Shown here one piece after another: positions 13,310-24,800 of a stretch of DNA of 64,000 nt (the first letter of the stretch is position 1; the number at the start of each line of letters is the position of its first letter). Made by a program: the position numbers and the translations under genes. The notes under the pieces were generated by a model, which was not told the origin of the DNA, did no database searches, and saw only the letters and a list, made by a program, of their open reading frames with translations. Location: positions 55,723,712 through 55,787,711 of the forward strand of contig CM070576.1 of the NCBI GenBank assembly GCA_036346355.1, given 5' to 3'. Origin of the DNA: Rhipidocladum racemiflorum. Lineage: Eukaryota; Streptophyta; Magnoliopsida; Poales; Poaceae.

Positions 13310-13581
13310 TCTCTACTATATAAAGTGAGAGTTTCTTCCTACGTCACATTAATTGCCCTGCTTAATTGCCCTACGTAAGAAACGAAGCGTTGCTTTAATT
13401 AGCCAGCTTTTGCAAGAAACGAAGCGTTAAAGATAGATGTTTGATTTTTAATTAGCCAGCTTTTGCAAGAAACGAAGCGTTAAAGATAGATGTTTGATCT
13501 TATGAAATAGTATTTTTTTTTTAATCTTTATTTTTCGTTATCAATTTTGTTTTTCGTAGCAACGCACGGGCATATAACTAG
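13310..13581 (+). mobile_element. 272-bp non-autonomous Helitron
   Basis: It starts TCTCTACTATATAA and ends GCAACGCACGGGCATATAACTAG. The preceding host base is A and the following one is T, which is the canonical A^T insertion site without target duplication. The 3' GCAACGCACGGGC segment is typical of grass Helitrons. There is no Rep/helicase coding sequence, so movement would need proteins in trans. An internal 53-bp tandem repeat occupies 13396-13499. Confidence 0.75.
13396..13499 (+). repeat. 53-bp tandem duplication inside the Helitron
   Basis: Two nearly identical 53-bp units start at 13396 and 13449. Each contains TAATTAGCCAGC, GCAAGAAACGAAGCGTTAAA and GATAGATG. A third partial GAAACGAAGCGTT lies just upstream, so about 2.3 copies are present. 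Confidence 0.8.
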
Positions 13582-14176
13582 TATATAATAATAGATCACC
13601 ACCTTATAGCCGCATTCGGGTTGGAACTTGTAACGTACACTTGGAACTTGTAATGTACCGGATCTGGACGCGGGCGGCCACGAACACACCGGAATGCAAA
13701 TCTCCCCCGTCCGGTCGAGCAAAACCACCGGCGCCCCCGTGCCGGGGACCTTGCCGCCAACTGGCACGATCCGGCGATTGATTCACCTACAGCTGGGACC
13801 CAAAGCGGTGGGACCCCGCGTGTAGAGAGGGACGCGGCGAATCAGTGTGCCACCTGACTCGGGAGAAGGAGAAATCTATGGGAGGACTCATTGGACTCGT
13901 CTTTTCCGACGCTCTCGTGCAACAATTCTCCGCTCCACTCCACTGATTTGTGTCTCTTCCGGTTACCTACCGCCGCCCACCGGAACCGAACCGAATGGTA
14001 GGAAAAGCATCGGCAACGCTAGCTCCTTCTATGCAGGTTTCTTTTTTCCCCTCGTGCTAGATCGATCGTCCACGTTTCAACCACACAACATATCGCAGCC
14101 TAAACAAATTTGTAAGATACTGCTTTCTCTAGTACTACGGTCTACGATATTTGCGCCTCAACTTTACTCCGTATGC

Positions 14177-14214
<38 letters not shown>

Positions 14215-14738
14215 CAACATACCGAGGAAGTTTTACGTGGATCTTGAATCCGTTGTACAGGCCGATTTATTCGTAAGAGTATGTTTCACAGTATGATGAG
14301 TTTTTTTTACAAAGGTTAATTTCTATTCTATAAAATTATATATTTTAGAAGAACTTATATCGCAAAACTACTGGTTATAGAATTGACCGTTTCGATGCTC
14401 GAGACTGTTATATGGGCCTGCACTGCCAAACACGTTAGAAGAATGATCAAATCTAAAACCTACAGTTTTGTATTATAAGTTGTCTAAAATATATAATTTT
14501 ATAAAATAAAAACTAAAACCTATGATTTTCTGATATTTTTTTTAGAAAAAACCAAAAAATATATATGAAATTTACTCTGATCTAGGCTTACCACGAAAGA
14601 ATTGGGACTACACACGCCACTTGCATGATTGCATCACGCAAAGCGAAAGTGCTAAGTTGGATGCCGCGTACACACACAGTCACACAGCCCTTTGGTGGCC
14701 GTAGCAAATAACCCCGGGAAAGTCAAGGCACCACCGCC
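13582..14738. other. Intergenic flank with an AT/AC microsatellite
   Basis: A GC-rich patch (about 13615-14000) has no recognisable protein. An AT-rich region follows. From about 14690 the sequence becomes the promoter side of the MICU gene. Confidence 0.4.
14177..14214. repeat. (AT)n(AC)n microsatellite
   Basis: About 12 AT dinucleotides run directly into about 7 AC dinucleotides. This is a compound simple repeat likely to vary in length. Confidence 0.9.
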
Positions 14739-14747
14739 CATAAAAGG
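14739..14747 (+). promoter_or_regulatory. Probable original TATA box of MICU, now split from the gene
   Basis: CATAAAAGG in a GC-rich setting lies about 36 bp upstream of the copia insertion at 14784. Removing the element and one target copy puts this TATA about 210 bp upstream of the MICU ATG, a normal promoter distance. The element would therefore have inserted a few bases downstream of the expected start site, in the 5' leader. The TATA is seen; its assignment to MICU is inferred. Confidence 0.6.
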
Positions 14748-14783
14748 GGCCCCGCAACGACGACGCGTCACCCTACTCATTTT

Positions 14784-15024
14784 TGTTAGGAAACGGATTC
14801 GTATCCTGTTAGGAAACGGATTCGTATCCGATATGGACTCTTCCTTATCTCTAAGCAGAACCGCTATATATAGGAGGCAGGGGGTCACCCCATTGTACAC
14901 AAGCATACAGAATAATAAAGCAGGCCCGTTCCTCCTCATATTGTGTCTCTCTTTCTCCCTGTCTATTCTCCACTTGAGATCTATTAGGCAACCCCGGACT
15001 ATTCGATAGCGAGGTTGTCTAACA
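14784..15024 (+). repeat. 5' LTR of copia copy 1
   Basis: 241 bp. It contains CTATATATAGG (TATA around 14865-14872) and AATAAA about 49 bp downstream (around 14914-14919). This gives a normal U3-R-U5 layout. A direct repeat of the first 20 or so bases (TTAGGAAACGGATTCGTATC twice) opens the LTR. Confidence 0.93.
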
Positions 15025-15042
15025 CGTTATCAGCACGAAGCT
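15025..15042 (+). other. Primer-binding site of copia copy 1
   Basis: CGTTATCAGCACGAAGC directly follows the LTR. Against the initiator-Met primer site TGGTATCAGAGC it matches 8 of 12, including the TATCAG core. The same sequence occurs at the same place in copy 2. The assignment rests on position and partial match. Confidence 0.55.
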
Positions 15043-17277
15043 CTACCCGGAGATTAGATTGAAAGGTGAGAATCGGTAAGAATCAAGTGATTGCATCTAA
15101 TCGCTTGTTTTTTTATTTCTAGCATGCATCTAATCGTAGCACGAAGCTGCGAGTATGCATCTAATCTACAGATCGTGGCATGAAGCTGCGATTAGCACAA
15201 AGCTATAGAATAAGGCGATTTGCACGAAGCTGCAAATGCCATGACTAGTATTTTGCAAGAAGCAACAATTAGTGGCATGAAGCCATGTTCTATGAATCAA
15301 GTAATGTACATCGCGGAAGTAGAAAGCCGCCGCACTGGCCACGAAGCGCCGAGCCACATTGAAGCCGGCAACGCCGCCGAACTCATGATTCGCGCCAAAG
15401 ACGTTGAACCCGGCTCGAAGCCGCATCGCTCCCTGCTGACGGTTCGCATCTTGGACCCGCCGCTTGGCCGCCATTGGCTCGCCGCGCTACTGCTCGAAGC
15501 AGACCTACATGGGCCACCGTGTTCCGCTCGCCACCGACCGCAGCTACCGGTAGCGCAAACCCCAAAGCGATGCAAACCCGGCGGCGGCCACGCCACGCTG
15601 TAACCAACCAAGGCGTCCTCGCCACTCAGACGCCCGTTGCTCGCCCGACACACTGCCGGCTCATAGCCGCTACCTTGAGCACCGGCCGGCGACGCCGCCG
15701 CCGTCGTCGCCGCTGCCGCTGCTGCCGCACAAAGTGGCGCAGCTCGCGCTTCCTCGCTGCCGCAAGCCTCTCGGCCTGCGCGCCGGCTCCACCGACCGCC
15801 ACGCCCGCTAAGGTCCCGCCACGGCGAGGTCCCGAGGCCGCCGTCTTCTTGGGCTGAGCCGAGCCGCCGGCCACGGCGTCGCTACACGCCCGCCTGAGCC
15901 TCTCGCTGCTACCGCTTCGTAATGGCCGCTGCGGAGGCCGCAGCGCCAAGGCCACACCAGCCGGCCTGCTGCGTCCGCCGACTCACGCTCCACCGGCTGG
16001 CCAAAGAGGCGAACGACCGGCACCATCGCATGAACGAGGCACACGCAGTGCCGAGGATCCTTGCACGCAAGCTACCGGCCGGGATGCACTTGCGCCAAAG
16101 ACACTTGGGACAGGAAGTCCAGAACTTGGAAAAAGTGCTTTGACCAATTGCAAGGAACCAATTGGATGTGAAGGGATTGGAAGCCAAATTGAATTTGGCC
16201 ATGACGCACGGGAGAGGGCGAAATACCCTTTTTGCCCCAGGTATTTTATTTCTTTTCTTTTCTGAAAAGGAATAGAAATTCAGAAAATTGATTAAGAAAA
16301 CACTGAAAATTGCCAGAAAATTATGAAAAATAGCTGGAAAATTCCAGGAAAATCTTGGATCTGGTTTTAATTTTCTAGCATTATCTTGCAGCATTTATGA
16401 ATAATTTATGAATTTTTGCATGTATTTTTGCAATAATTGCTCTGCTTAGAATATCGGAAATTCCTGAGAATTTATTTTCCGAATTTATGAATTTATGAAT
16501 TATGTCATGTTGATATTTGCTGAAATTCAATTTCCTGTTGTACAGTAATTCTGAAAATTGCTTGGAAATTAGCAGAAATTATGAAAAGTGTTAGGAAAAT
16601 TCCAGAATTTCCCATACAGCAGTTTATGAGAACATGAGTGGTTGGGATTTGATTTTGGTAATGAATAAACAGATATGAGACAATTGGTGTCTAGGAAAAC
16701 ACACATGAGGCTTGGTTCTTTAATTGGCACCCGGAAACGGGAAGTGCTCCCTCCCTCATGTGAGCCCTAGGGGCGAGTTGACTGCCAAGAGTCAAATTGA
16801 CAGAGATATTCATTACTGTTTCGTTTCGACCAACAAGAATTATATAAGTTGTAATTAGACTTATGCCATGTTTAATTCATGTTGCAATTTATTTTCTGTT
16901 ATCAAGTGATCTTTGGAAAATTCTTGTATAATTAACGAAAATTGCCAAATACTAAGAAAAATTCGGAAATTTACGAGTATTTATTTCCGCATTTATGAAT
17001 TTATGAATTGTGCAATTATTGTTTATTACGAATATTTATGAATCTGAATCTTGCATTTATCTTGTATCTATGAATCTCGCACTTATGAATCTCGCATCTA
17101 TGAATCTTGTATTTATGAATCTTGAAATTATTGCTTTCTTTTAGTTTACTGGAAATTCATGAGAATTTAATTATGCAATTATGAATCTTGCAACCACTCC
17201 CTATTAGATTACACGAAGTAATCTAATGAAAAGAATCTAATGAATATGTAAATACCTGGCATTGTCGTATGTGAGTT
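15043..17277 (+). other. Untranslated leader of copia copy 1, with iterated CACGAAGC/CATGAAGC
   Basis: The first 450 bp contain about eleven variants of CACGAAGC, CATGAAGC or CTCGAAGC, starting with the copy that overlaps the primer site. A GC-rich block (15290-16140) has open frames in several registers but no recognisable domain and only low-complexity Arg/Ala-rich translations. From 16140 it is AT-rich, with short tandem ATGAATCTTGCATTT-like units at 17030-17200. I read it as leader, not gene. Confidence 0.55.
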
Positions 17278-17620
17278 TTGAAGAACTGGCCCGAATGGTC
17301 AGAACTATCTCACATGGGCATCAAATGTGAAGATCGTGCTTATGAGCAAGAAGCTCTGAATTGCCATCGGTTTAGGGTCCTCGAAAGACAAGTAACCTAT
17401 CGCCCGAGCAAAAGCGATCAAGTTTTGTACTCCCAGGTATCACTTTTCACCATTGTGAAGAATGAATACATGGCTGAGGTGAGTACATTTGAGTTCTGAC
17501 GCACTTCGTAAGCTTGATTCGAAAAGCTCAAGTCCACCATCTTGCTCCAAGCACAAAGAAGATTGGGTTACTTTGAAGTTTGCGAGGCTATAGAGCGATG
17601 GTTGTTAATGAATTTTGAGT
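17278..17620 (+). pseudogene. gag N-terminal remnant, copia copy 1
   Basis: Only the first gag segment survives, including NEYMAEVST, followed by frameshifted sequence matching the copy 2 gag start. The remainder of gag and any zinc knuckle are absent. The next recognisable domain, protease, follows after about 170 bp of AT-rich non-coding DNA. Copy 2 lacks the same part. Confidence 0.65.
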
Positions 17621-17785
17621 AATGAATTGTAAGCTCTCGAAGAGCATACATTTTCTTTTCTCATGAATCGAATTGCAATTTATTCTTTATTCCAGTATTC
17701 TTTATTTGTAAGCAATATTTGAATCACTTTGCCACTATATGATTAGAATTATTTTTCTTTTCATCTAGAAATCGTGTAGCGCCCA

Positions 17786-19010
17786 ATGGAGGAAATATGC
17801 ATTGTTGATAATGGCACAACAAATACCATCTTAAGAGAGTCGAAATACTTCCAGACGATCACGAAGAACGCTGGAAGGATTACGACTATCGCAGGAAGCG
17901 ATACGCATATAATAGGCTCAGGAAGAGCCACATTTATATTGCCAATGGGTACAATTTTGGTAATTGATGAAACCTCCTTGTACCCTGAATCAACACGCAC
18001 TCTCTTAAGTTTTAACAGATATCCGCGCCAATGGGTTTCACGTAGAAACCAAATGAAGAAAATGGCAAAGAGCATTTGTGCATTATGAAGCACGCGGAGT
18101 ATGAAAAATGGTATTAAGAAGAATATCCCTCATATGAATCTGGGTTGTACTACACGATAATCAATGCACACGCAGTGTATACTTATTTGAAGACTGTATT
18201 TAGAAGCTCTGAATTATTTTCGTTATGGCATTGTATATTTAGGTCATCCTGGTCTTAGATTGATGAGAAATATAGTTAACAACTCACAAGGTCATGGCAT
18301 TAATGTTAAAAATTTCCCGAATCATGAAGATTTTGTGTGCCATGCATGTGCCACCGGGAAATTAATAACTAGACCCTCTGTTATGAAAGTGCAACATGAA
18401 ATCCCTGCATTCCTGGAACGCATTCAAGGGGATATTTGCGGTCCGATTCAGCCCTTGTCAGGGCCGTTTCGATACTTTATGGTGCTCATTGATGCTTCCT
18501 CGAAATGGTCGCATACATGTTTCTTTGTCAACAAGGAATCATGCATTCGCAAAGTTGATCTCGCAGATCATCAGAATTAAGAATGCTTTTCCTGATCATC
18601 GCCTGAAGTCCATTCGAATGGACAATGCCAACGAATTTACTTCCAAGGCATTTGATGATTATTGCACAAAGAATCGAATAATCGCTGAGCACTCTGTACC
18701 ACACATCCACAGCCCATACGCAAAATGGAATAGTCAAGCACTAATAAAGAGGATTAAGTTTGTTGCGGACCACTCTTGCAGAGTTGTAACTTGCCCAACA
18801 ATTATTGGGGACACGCAGTCTGTATGCAAGAAAGACTCATCAATTATAGACAATCGGCCTACAATATCCATTCAACCATGCAAACTAGTGCATTGGGTCA
18901 ACTCAAGAATTGAATGTATGGTATATGTACCTATACCACCCCCACAAAGAACTGAAAGGGTCCTCTCCGCAAGTGCAGGATATACATTGGTTATGAAAGT
19001 GCATCCATAA
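17786..19010 (+). pseudogene. Protease-like and integrase remnant, copia copy 1
   Basis: A protease-like segment starts near 17786; the expected active-site triad reads DNGTT, where copy 2 has DSGTT. Integrase follows: a zinc-binding region ending CHACATGK, the first catalytic Asp in QGDICGP, and the second in RMDNANEF. The position of the third acidic residue, normally NGLAE-like, is disrupted and reads Gln/Ala. There are stops and frameshifts near 18090 and 18580 and at several later points. The integrase is not functional. Confidence 0.8.
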
Positions 19011-19599
19011 CTGTATTTGGAACCCATGACTGGGATTTGAATCTGGCCGATTCAGTGATTGCATCTTTGACGAGGATCGTTTTCCGTCATTAGGGGAGGA
19101 AATGAACCATTGGATGAAAAATGCCGGAAATCATATGGTATTCCATTGGAATCCCGTGCATGACCCTCGCACTAATGAAGCAAATCATGAAGTCAAGAAG
19201 ACAATCGATTTGCGAATTTAGCAAATGAACTTGCTCGATCATTTTGTGATCTCAAGAGCGTGGTTAAGTCGCATGTACCAACAAGAAATGCACCAGAGAG
19301 GGTGGAAATACCAAAGAAAGCGAAGGTATCCCTCATCCTGCTCGTGAGGCCTCAAAGAAAAAGAACAGAAATCGGCTTCTCAAACCCAAAGTACCCGAGA
19401 CGTCCTGGGAAAAATGGACAAGAGGACTTACCATAGCCAATCACAAAAATGCCCCAAAGCAAGAAGGAGCCAGTTGAGACACAGCACTTTGGAAAGAAGC
19501 CTGTGGAAAAGGCAATTCCAGATTTGAATATTCAATTGGAAGAAGCCAGCGGAAATAATGTGTGCGCACACATTGGCGGAGAAAACTAAAGGAACTTGC

Positions 19600-21156
19600 T
19601 CTGGAATGGGAAATAGCAATGAAGAGCAAGTAGAAGTGCATGAAGCACACCATGACGAAATGGCCATAAATTTTGTAATAATAGGAGAATCTATGAAAAG
19701 AGCAACAACCATTGCAAGGCTTGTTGTTCAAGGTTTCACTCAACGTCCTAGGGTTGATTATGAAGAAACCTATTCTCAGGTCATGGGTGGAATTACCTTT
19801 AGATACTTGATCTCAATGGCGATCAACTTGAAGTTGAAAATGAAGCTAATGGATGTTGTCACAAAGCATATTTGTATGGAAACTTGGATTCGGAGATATA
19901 CATGAAAGTACTGGAAGGTATCCTATCCCGAACCAAGATAGAGCAAACAGAAACCTATACAAAGGTGAAATTGGAGAAATCACTGTATGAAATGAAGCGA
20001 TCGGGAAGAATGTGGTACAATCGCTTAAGTGACTTTCTTTGCAAGAAAGGCTACACTAACAATGAAGATTGTCCATGTGTATTTATACAACGATCCACGA
20101 ATGGATTTTGTATAATCTCCGTCTATGTAGATGACTTGAACATCATTGGGACGGATGAAGCAATTGAAGACGCATGCACATACTTGAAATCTGAGTTTGA
20201 AATGAAAGACTTGGGTAAAACCAAGTTGTTTTAGGCTTGCAGCTTGAACATGTCCAAGGCGGAATCTTGGTACACCAAGCATCCTACACGCCAGAAAGTG
20301 TTGGAGAGATTTGGCTTTGAAAAGGCATACCCGCAAAGACCCCAATGGTTGGAAGGTCACTCCAAGCGGACCCTAGACCCGTACAGGCCTAAAGAAGAGG
20401 GGGAGGAAGTCCTGGGAGCGGAATTCCCATACTTGAGTGCAATTGGAGCGCTCATGTACCTTGCGAATAGCACTAGACCGGACATTGCGTTCGCCGTGAA
20501 TTTGCTAGCACGGTACAGTGCAAGAACCAACCAAAAGGCATTGGAAAGGGGTGAAGGACATCTTCCGTTACCTTCAAGGAAGCAAAGACCTCGGCTTGTT
20601 TTACAGAAGAAACAATGAATTGAATTTAGTTGGCTACGCCGATGCTGGGTACCTATCGGACCCGCATACTGGCAAGTCACAAACTGGGTATGTTTTCCTT
20701 TGCGGAGGAACAGCAATTTCTTGGAAGTCGTCTAAGCAGACTCTTGTCTCGACATCGACTAACCACTCAGAAATCATTGCATTGTATGAAGCCTCTCGGG
20801 AATGTGCATGGCTTCGAAGAATGGTTCACCACATCCAGAAGTCATGTGGTCTGAACATGGAACAAACCCCCACTATTATCTATGAAGATAATGCAGCTTG
20901 TGTTGCACAAGTACAAATGGGATATGTGAAGAGTAACATTACAAAGCATATCAACCCCAAGTTCTTTTATGCTCATGAAATGCATAAGATGAGCGAGATA
21001 AAGATACTGCATACTAAGTCGTGTGAAAATCTCGCAGATTTATTCACTAAGTCACTCCCGGCATCTTCCTTTGAAAGATGTGTTAGAGGAATCGGGATGT
21101 TGAGGCTTAGAGAAGTGCAGATTTCAGGGGGAGATTTTTCACATACTCCTACATAA
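19600..21156 (+). pseudogene. Reverse transcriptase and RNase H remnant, copia copy 1
   Basis: Reverse transcriptase begins with ARLVVQGFTQRPRVDYEETYS. The catalytic motif is intact as SVYVDDLNIIGT (about 20120). A frameshift near 20230 and another near 20530 break the frame. RNase H follows with LVGYADAGYLSD and IIYEDNAACV and runs open to 21156, ending about 250 bp before the 3' LTR. As a whole the gene is broken. Confidence 0.85.
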
Positions 21157-21388
21157 ATCTCAAACATGAAGTTTGAGTACCCAACGTAAATCTTGAAGAT
21201 TAACATTGAAGTTTGGGTGGATTGTACTCTTTTCCTTAAGTAAGTTTTTCATTGAAGTTTTCTTACATAAGGTTTTGATGAGGCAATCCGTGCAACACAA
21301 ACAGCGTGTGCTATGTACTCTTTCTCCAATTATTTTTCCCACTGGGTTTTTATGGAGTTTTAATGAGGCATATGCATCTCGCAGTGAA

Positions 21389-21403
21389 GAGTCCAAGGGG
21401 GAG
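21389..21403 (+). other. Polypurine tract of copia copy 1
   Basis: AGAGTCCAAGGGGGAG ends exactly at the TG of the 3' LTR. This is where plus-strand DNA synthesis is primed. Confidence 0.75.
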
Positions 21404-21644
21404 TGTTAGGAAACGGATTCGTATCCTGTTAGGAAACGGATTCGTATCCGATATGGACTCTTCCTTATCTCTAAGCAGAACCGCTATATATAGGAGGCAG
21501 GGGGTCACCCCATTGTACACAAGCATACAGAATAATAAAGCAGGCCCGTTCCTCCTCATATTGTGTCTCTCTTTCTCCCTGTCTATTCTCCACTTGAGAT
21601 CTATTAGGCAACCCCGGACTATTCGATAGCGAGGTTGTCTAACA
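21404..21644 (+). repeat. 3' LTR of copia copy 1, possible promoter for MICU
   Basis: Identical by eye to the 5' LTR. Its TATA (about 21485-21492) lies 318 bp before the MICU ATG at 21810, in the same orientation. A transcript starting near 21515 would run through the MICU start. AATAAA lies at 21534-21539. Confidence 0.9.
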
Positions 21645-21809
21645 ATTTTCTCCTCTGCACCTACGCATCGCCGCCTCCTCCCCCGGAGAGTCCGGTCTTG
21701 CCATCCTCTTTCCCCCGTCAGATAACCACCTCGTCCTTATCTGACTGCGTTAACGAATCGCCCCCGCGCGGCACGCCGAGCCCGAGCGAGACCCGCTGAT
21801 CCGACGGCC
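21645..21809 (+). other. Residual 5' leader of MICU
   Basis: 165 bp of GC-rich sequence between the 3' target duplication and the ATG. No TATA is visible here. This supports the view that the original promoter lies on the far side of the element. Confidence 0.6.
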
Positions 21810-24800
21810 ATGGCTCCGCTCCCCCGCGCGGCCCTCCTCCGATCCGCCATAGGACGGCTCAGGGCGCCGCCGGCCCGCACCGCCTTCTCCAGCGCCGCGG
21901 GAGCGGCGGAGACGGAGGGGCCCGGTCGAATGGCGGTGCTCGCCGCCGCCGCCGCTGTGGCGGTCGCCGGGTCCGGTCTGGGGCTGCGGTTGATGCCGCC
22001 GTCGCTCGCCGACTCCGGCGAGGCGACTGACGACGCGGCCCGCCAGATCTCGTTGGCCGCGGCGGGGCCGGGCGCCGGCGCAGTCGCCGTGGAGGAAGAG
22101 AGGCAGGAGAAGAGAAGGTTCCTGCTAGGAGGTGAGCGTCCCGATTTGCTCCCGGTGCACGGTCTCTGCGTGTCGCCCTAGATGGTTCTCACGGCGTCTG
22201 ATCGATTCGCGCGTTGGTTGTTGCCGCCGCCGCCGTTGTTCCTTGTTGTTCGCTTTACTTATCTATTGGATTTCAAACTTTGTTCCCTAAAGCTACGAGC
22301 TTTTGCTTGATTTCTCCCTGTATGACTGGCTTTTTTAGCGTTGCTGCTACCTTTTTTGGTTGTTTGTTTGCACTCTATTATTTTTATTTTTATCTGTAAT
22401 CGGTAGTGCTTTGCGATCGGTACGGTGCTCTCCCTGCTGTACCGATCTAGTTGCAGATAAGCGATAAGCCAATTGGCTATAAAATTCCAAATTTGATGGT
22501 GCGGTCCTGTCCCGTGTGTGTAAAGAAAAGTCCCTGGCGTTTTCTGTTTCTTGTTGATCAAACATGCGCACGCACCGGCTAAATACGTGCATCTGTGCGT
22601 ATTACATTACTCCTAAGTACTAATTAAGTGTATTTGTACTCATCCGCTCGATCAAGTTAATGAAATTTGAATGGTGTGATGATTTGATCATTTTTTTTTC
22701 TCTGCTCATCCTGCAGACTCGTACCGCAGAAAGGTGTTCTTTAATTACGAGAAACGGATACGGCTGCTCAGCCCTCCTGAAAAGGTGAAGTACGATGCGC
22801 TGCATTGAGTACAGTTCCGCGTAATTTGATTTGGTATGTTCTTTGTGTTCTGATTGTGGCGCTCTTCGGGATAGATCTTTGAATACTTCGCGTCTGTGCG
22901 AAATCCGGACGGGGAAGTGTTCATGCTGCCCGCCGACTTGATGAGAGCAGTAGTTCCTGTTTTCCCTCCATCGGAATCGAAGGTAGTTCGGGAGGGGAGA
23001 TTAAGGGGCGAACGCAGCCCTGGAGTACTGCACTGTGCTCCATCCAAGTTCTTCATGCTGTTCGACACAAACAGTGATGGCCTTATCTCCTTTGCTGAGT
23101 AAGTGAATTATGATGTATCTTAATCGCTTGTGTGTTCAGATTTCATAATACTCGAATTGTAGGACTTGCACTTTTGCCTAAATATTGCCATGGGGCTCTT
23201 GTAAGAATAACCTTTACAAATTATAGATGTTAATATAAGATCCATTAGACTAACCTACATGATTTATGTCTCAATAGTCATGGTGCAATGTCATAGGTAT
23301 TTGCTACATGATTCATCGTTTGCATGTTATTAATTTCTGAGTAGCAGTTACTAAATTTGCTTGATGATGATTATGCTTGTGGTTGCTTTGACAGGTACAT
23401 CTTTTTTGTGACACTACTCAGCATTCCCGAGTCAAACTTCAGTGCAGCCTTCAAAATGTTTGACGTTGACCACAGTGGGTGAGTTCTATTTCTACTACTG
23501 CACTTGGTCTTAGTAATATGCTCCTGCTGTAAGAATGATATGCATCCGCTATGCAGCTGTTCTTTAATTAATAAACCTGTTACAATTCTGTTTGCATGTA
23601 AAACAAATAATTGAACATATTTTTTGATAGGGCAAGAGATAACCAATAGTTTGTGTTTATGTAGCAAGTCTAGTGGCTTCAATTCAGCTTTGTTTTTCTA
23701 ATCATGTATACATGTTTTGTTTACTGAAGCTGCTAAAGGTATGTTTTCCCCTTTTGTTCCCTTGGATTTATGCATAAACAAGGGCACATTTGAATATTGT
23801 CTTGTCTGTGCTATATCGTTGTTTACCTGTGACCATTCGCATGCAGTTAATTTCTCTTGTCGTCCAGAAAAGACCTGCTCTTTATGAGCATATTCAATCA
23901 TCTGACTTGTTAGTTGATGGTAAAGAAGGGTATGAACAAATTTTGGCCAGCTTCTTCTTTGTTGTTTTGTTGTCCTTATCTGTTACTTGTCATTTTCAGG
24001 GAGATAGACAAAGAAGAGTTCAAGAAAGTAATGGCACTGATGCGGTCCTATAACAGACAAGGAGCTACCCATAGGGATGGCTTACGCATCGGACTTAAAG
24101 TTGGCCAGCCTGTGGAAAATGGTGGACTGGTTGATTGCTTCTTTGGTAATGACGGGAATGAACCTCTACACTTTGATAAGTTTACAAATTTTTTGAAGGA
24201 ATTGCATGACGAGGTGAGTCGCTTCTTCCATTACTTCCTTTTCTGTTAGACAGTCTATGGTTCTACGCGAATTCTCACGAATGCATATCCGATGACTTGT
24301 TCACAAAGCTTGTCACATGACTTAACCTAAAAGGAAAATGTACTTACATTATGAACCAAGAATTTCCCTTTTCACCACATATGAATGCAAAACACAAACA
24401 ACATTTCATATACTACCACAGGGGCTGCCAAACATCTCAGTGTTTCCACATTCCCTTATCGTCCCCAGAAAGTTGGCTGAACCTTATCCCTTTTAAGTAG
24501 GCTGTAATAATATTGTTTTTAACTGGATGCCATTCACTTAATGAAAGTACATAAAATGGCAAAAGAACAAACAAGTCTACACAATTATTTTTTATTTAGT
24601 ACTAGAAAGCAGATGCTTCATGTGATGTTTAAATCTAAATAGCACCTTTTGTACGTGCCATTTGTTTGTCTTTTCTATGTTTTTTTTTGGGGGGGAAAAC
24701 AAAGTTTTTTTTCATTCTAAAGTGTTCACTAATTATTTGGATCTAGCTAATTTGACATACAATTTGGCAATTATGCAGCACTTTTCCTTTTTATCTATCA

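Larger units (their letters stand above)
14784..21644 (+). mobile_element. Ty1/copia retrotransposon copy 1 (6861 bp)
   Basis: Complete structure. The 241-bp LTRs (14784-15024 and 21404-21644) start TGTTAGG and end CTAACA. The flanking 5-bp target duplication is ATTTT (14779-14783 and 21645-21649). A degenerate initiator-Met-type primer site follows the 5' LTR, and a polypurine tract (AAGGGGGAG) abuts the 3' LTR. The two LTRs are identical by eye, which implies a young insertion. Domain order is gag remnant, protease-like, integrase, reverse transcriptase, RNase H, the copia order. The coding region is broken by many stops and frameshifts, and most of gag is missing. A long variable leader (15045-17270) precedes it. 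The element sits between the MICU TATA box and its start codon. The same family recurs at 28131-35157 in inverted orientation. Confidence 0.95.

Noticed and set aside
15474..15955. Overlapping open frames of 100-130 codons on both strands in the copia copy 1 leader
   Set aside because: They are open because the DNA is GC-rich and stop-poor. The translations are Arg/Ala/Pro low complexity, occur on both strands, and are not conserved in copy 2.
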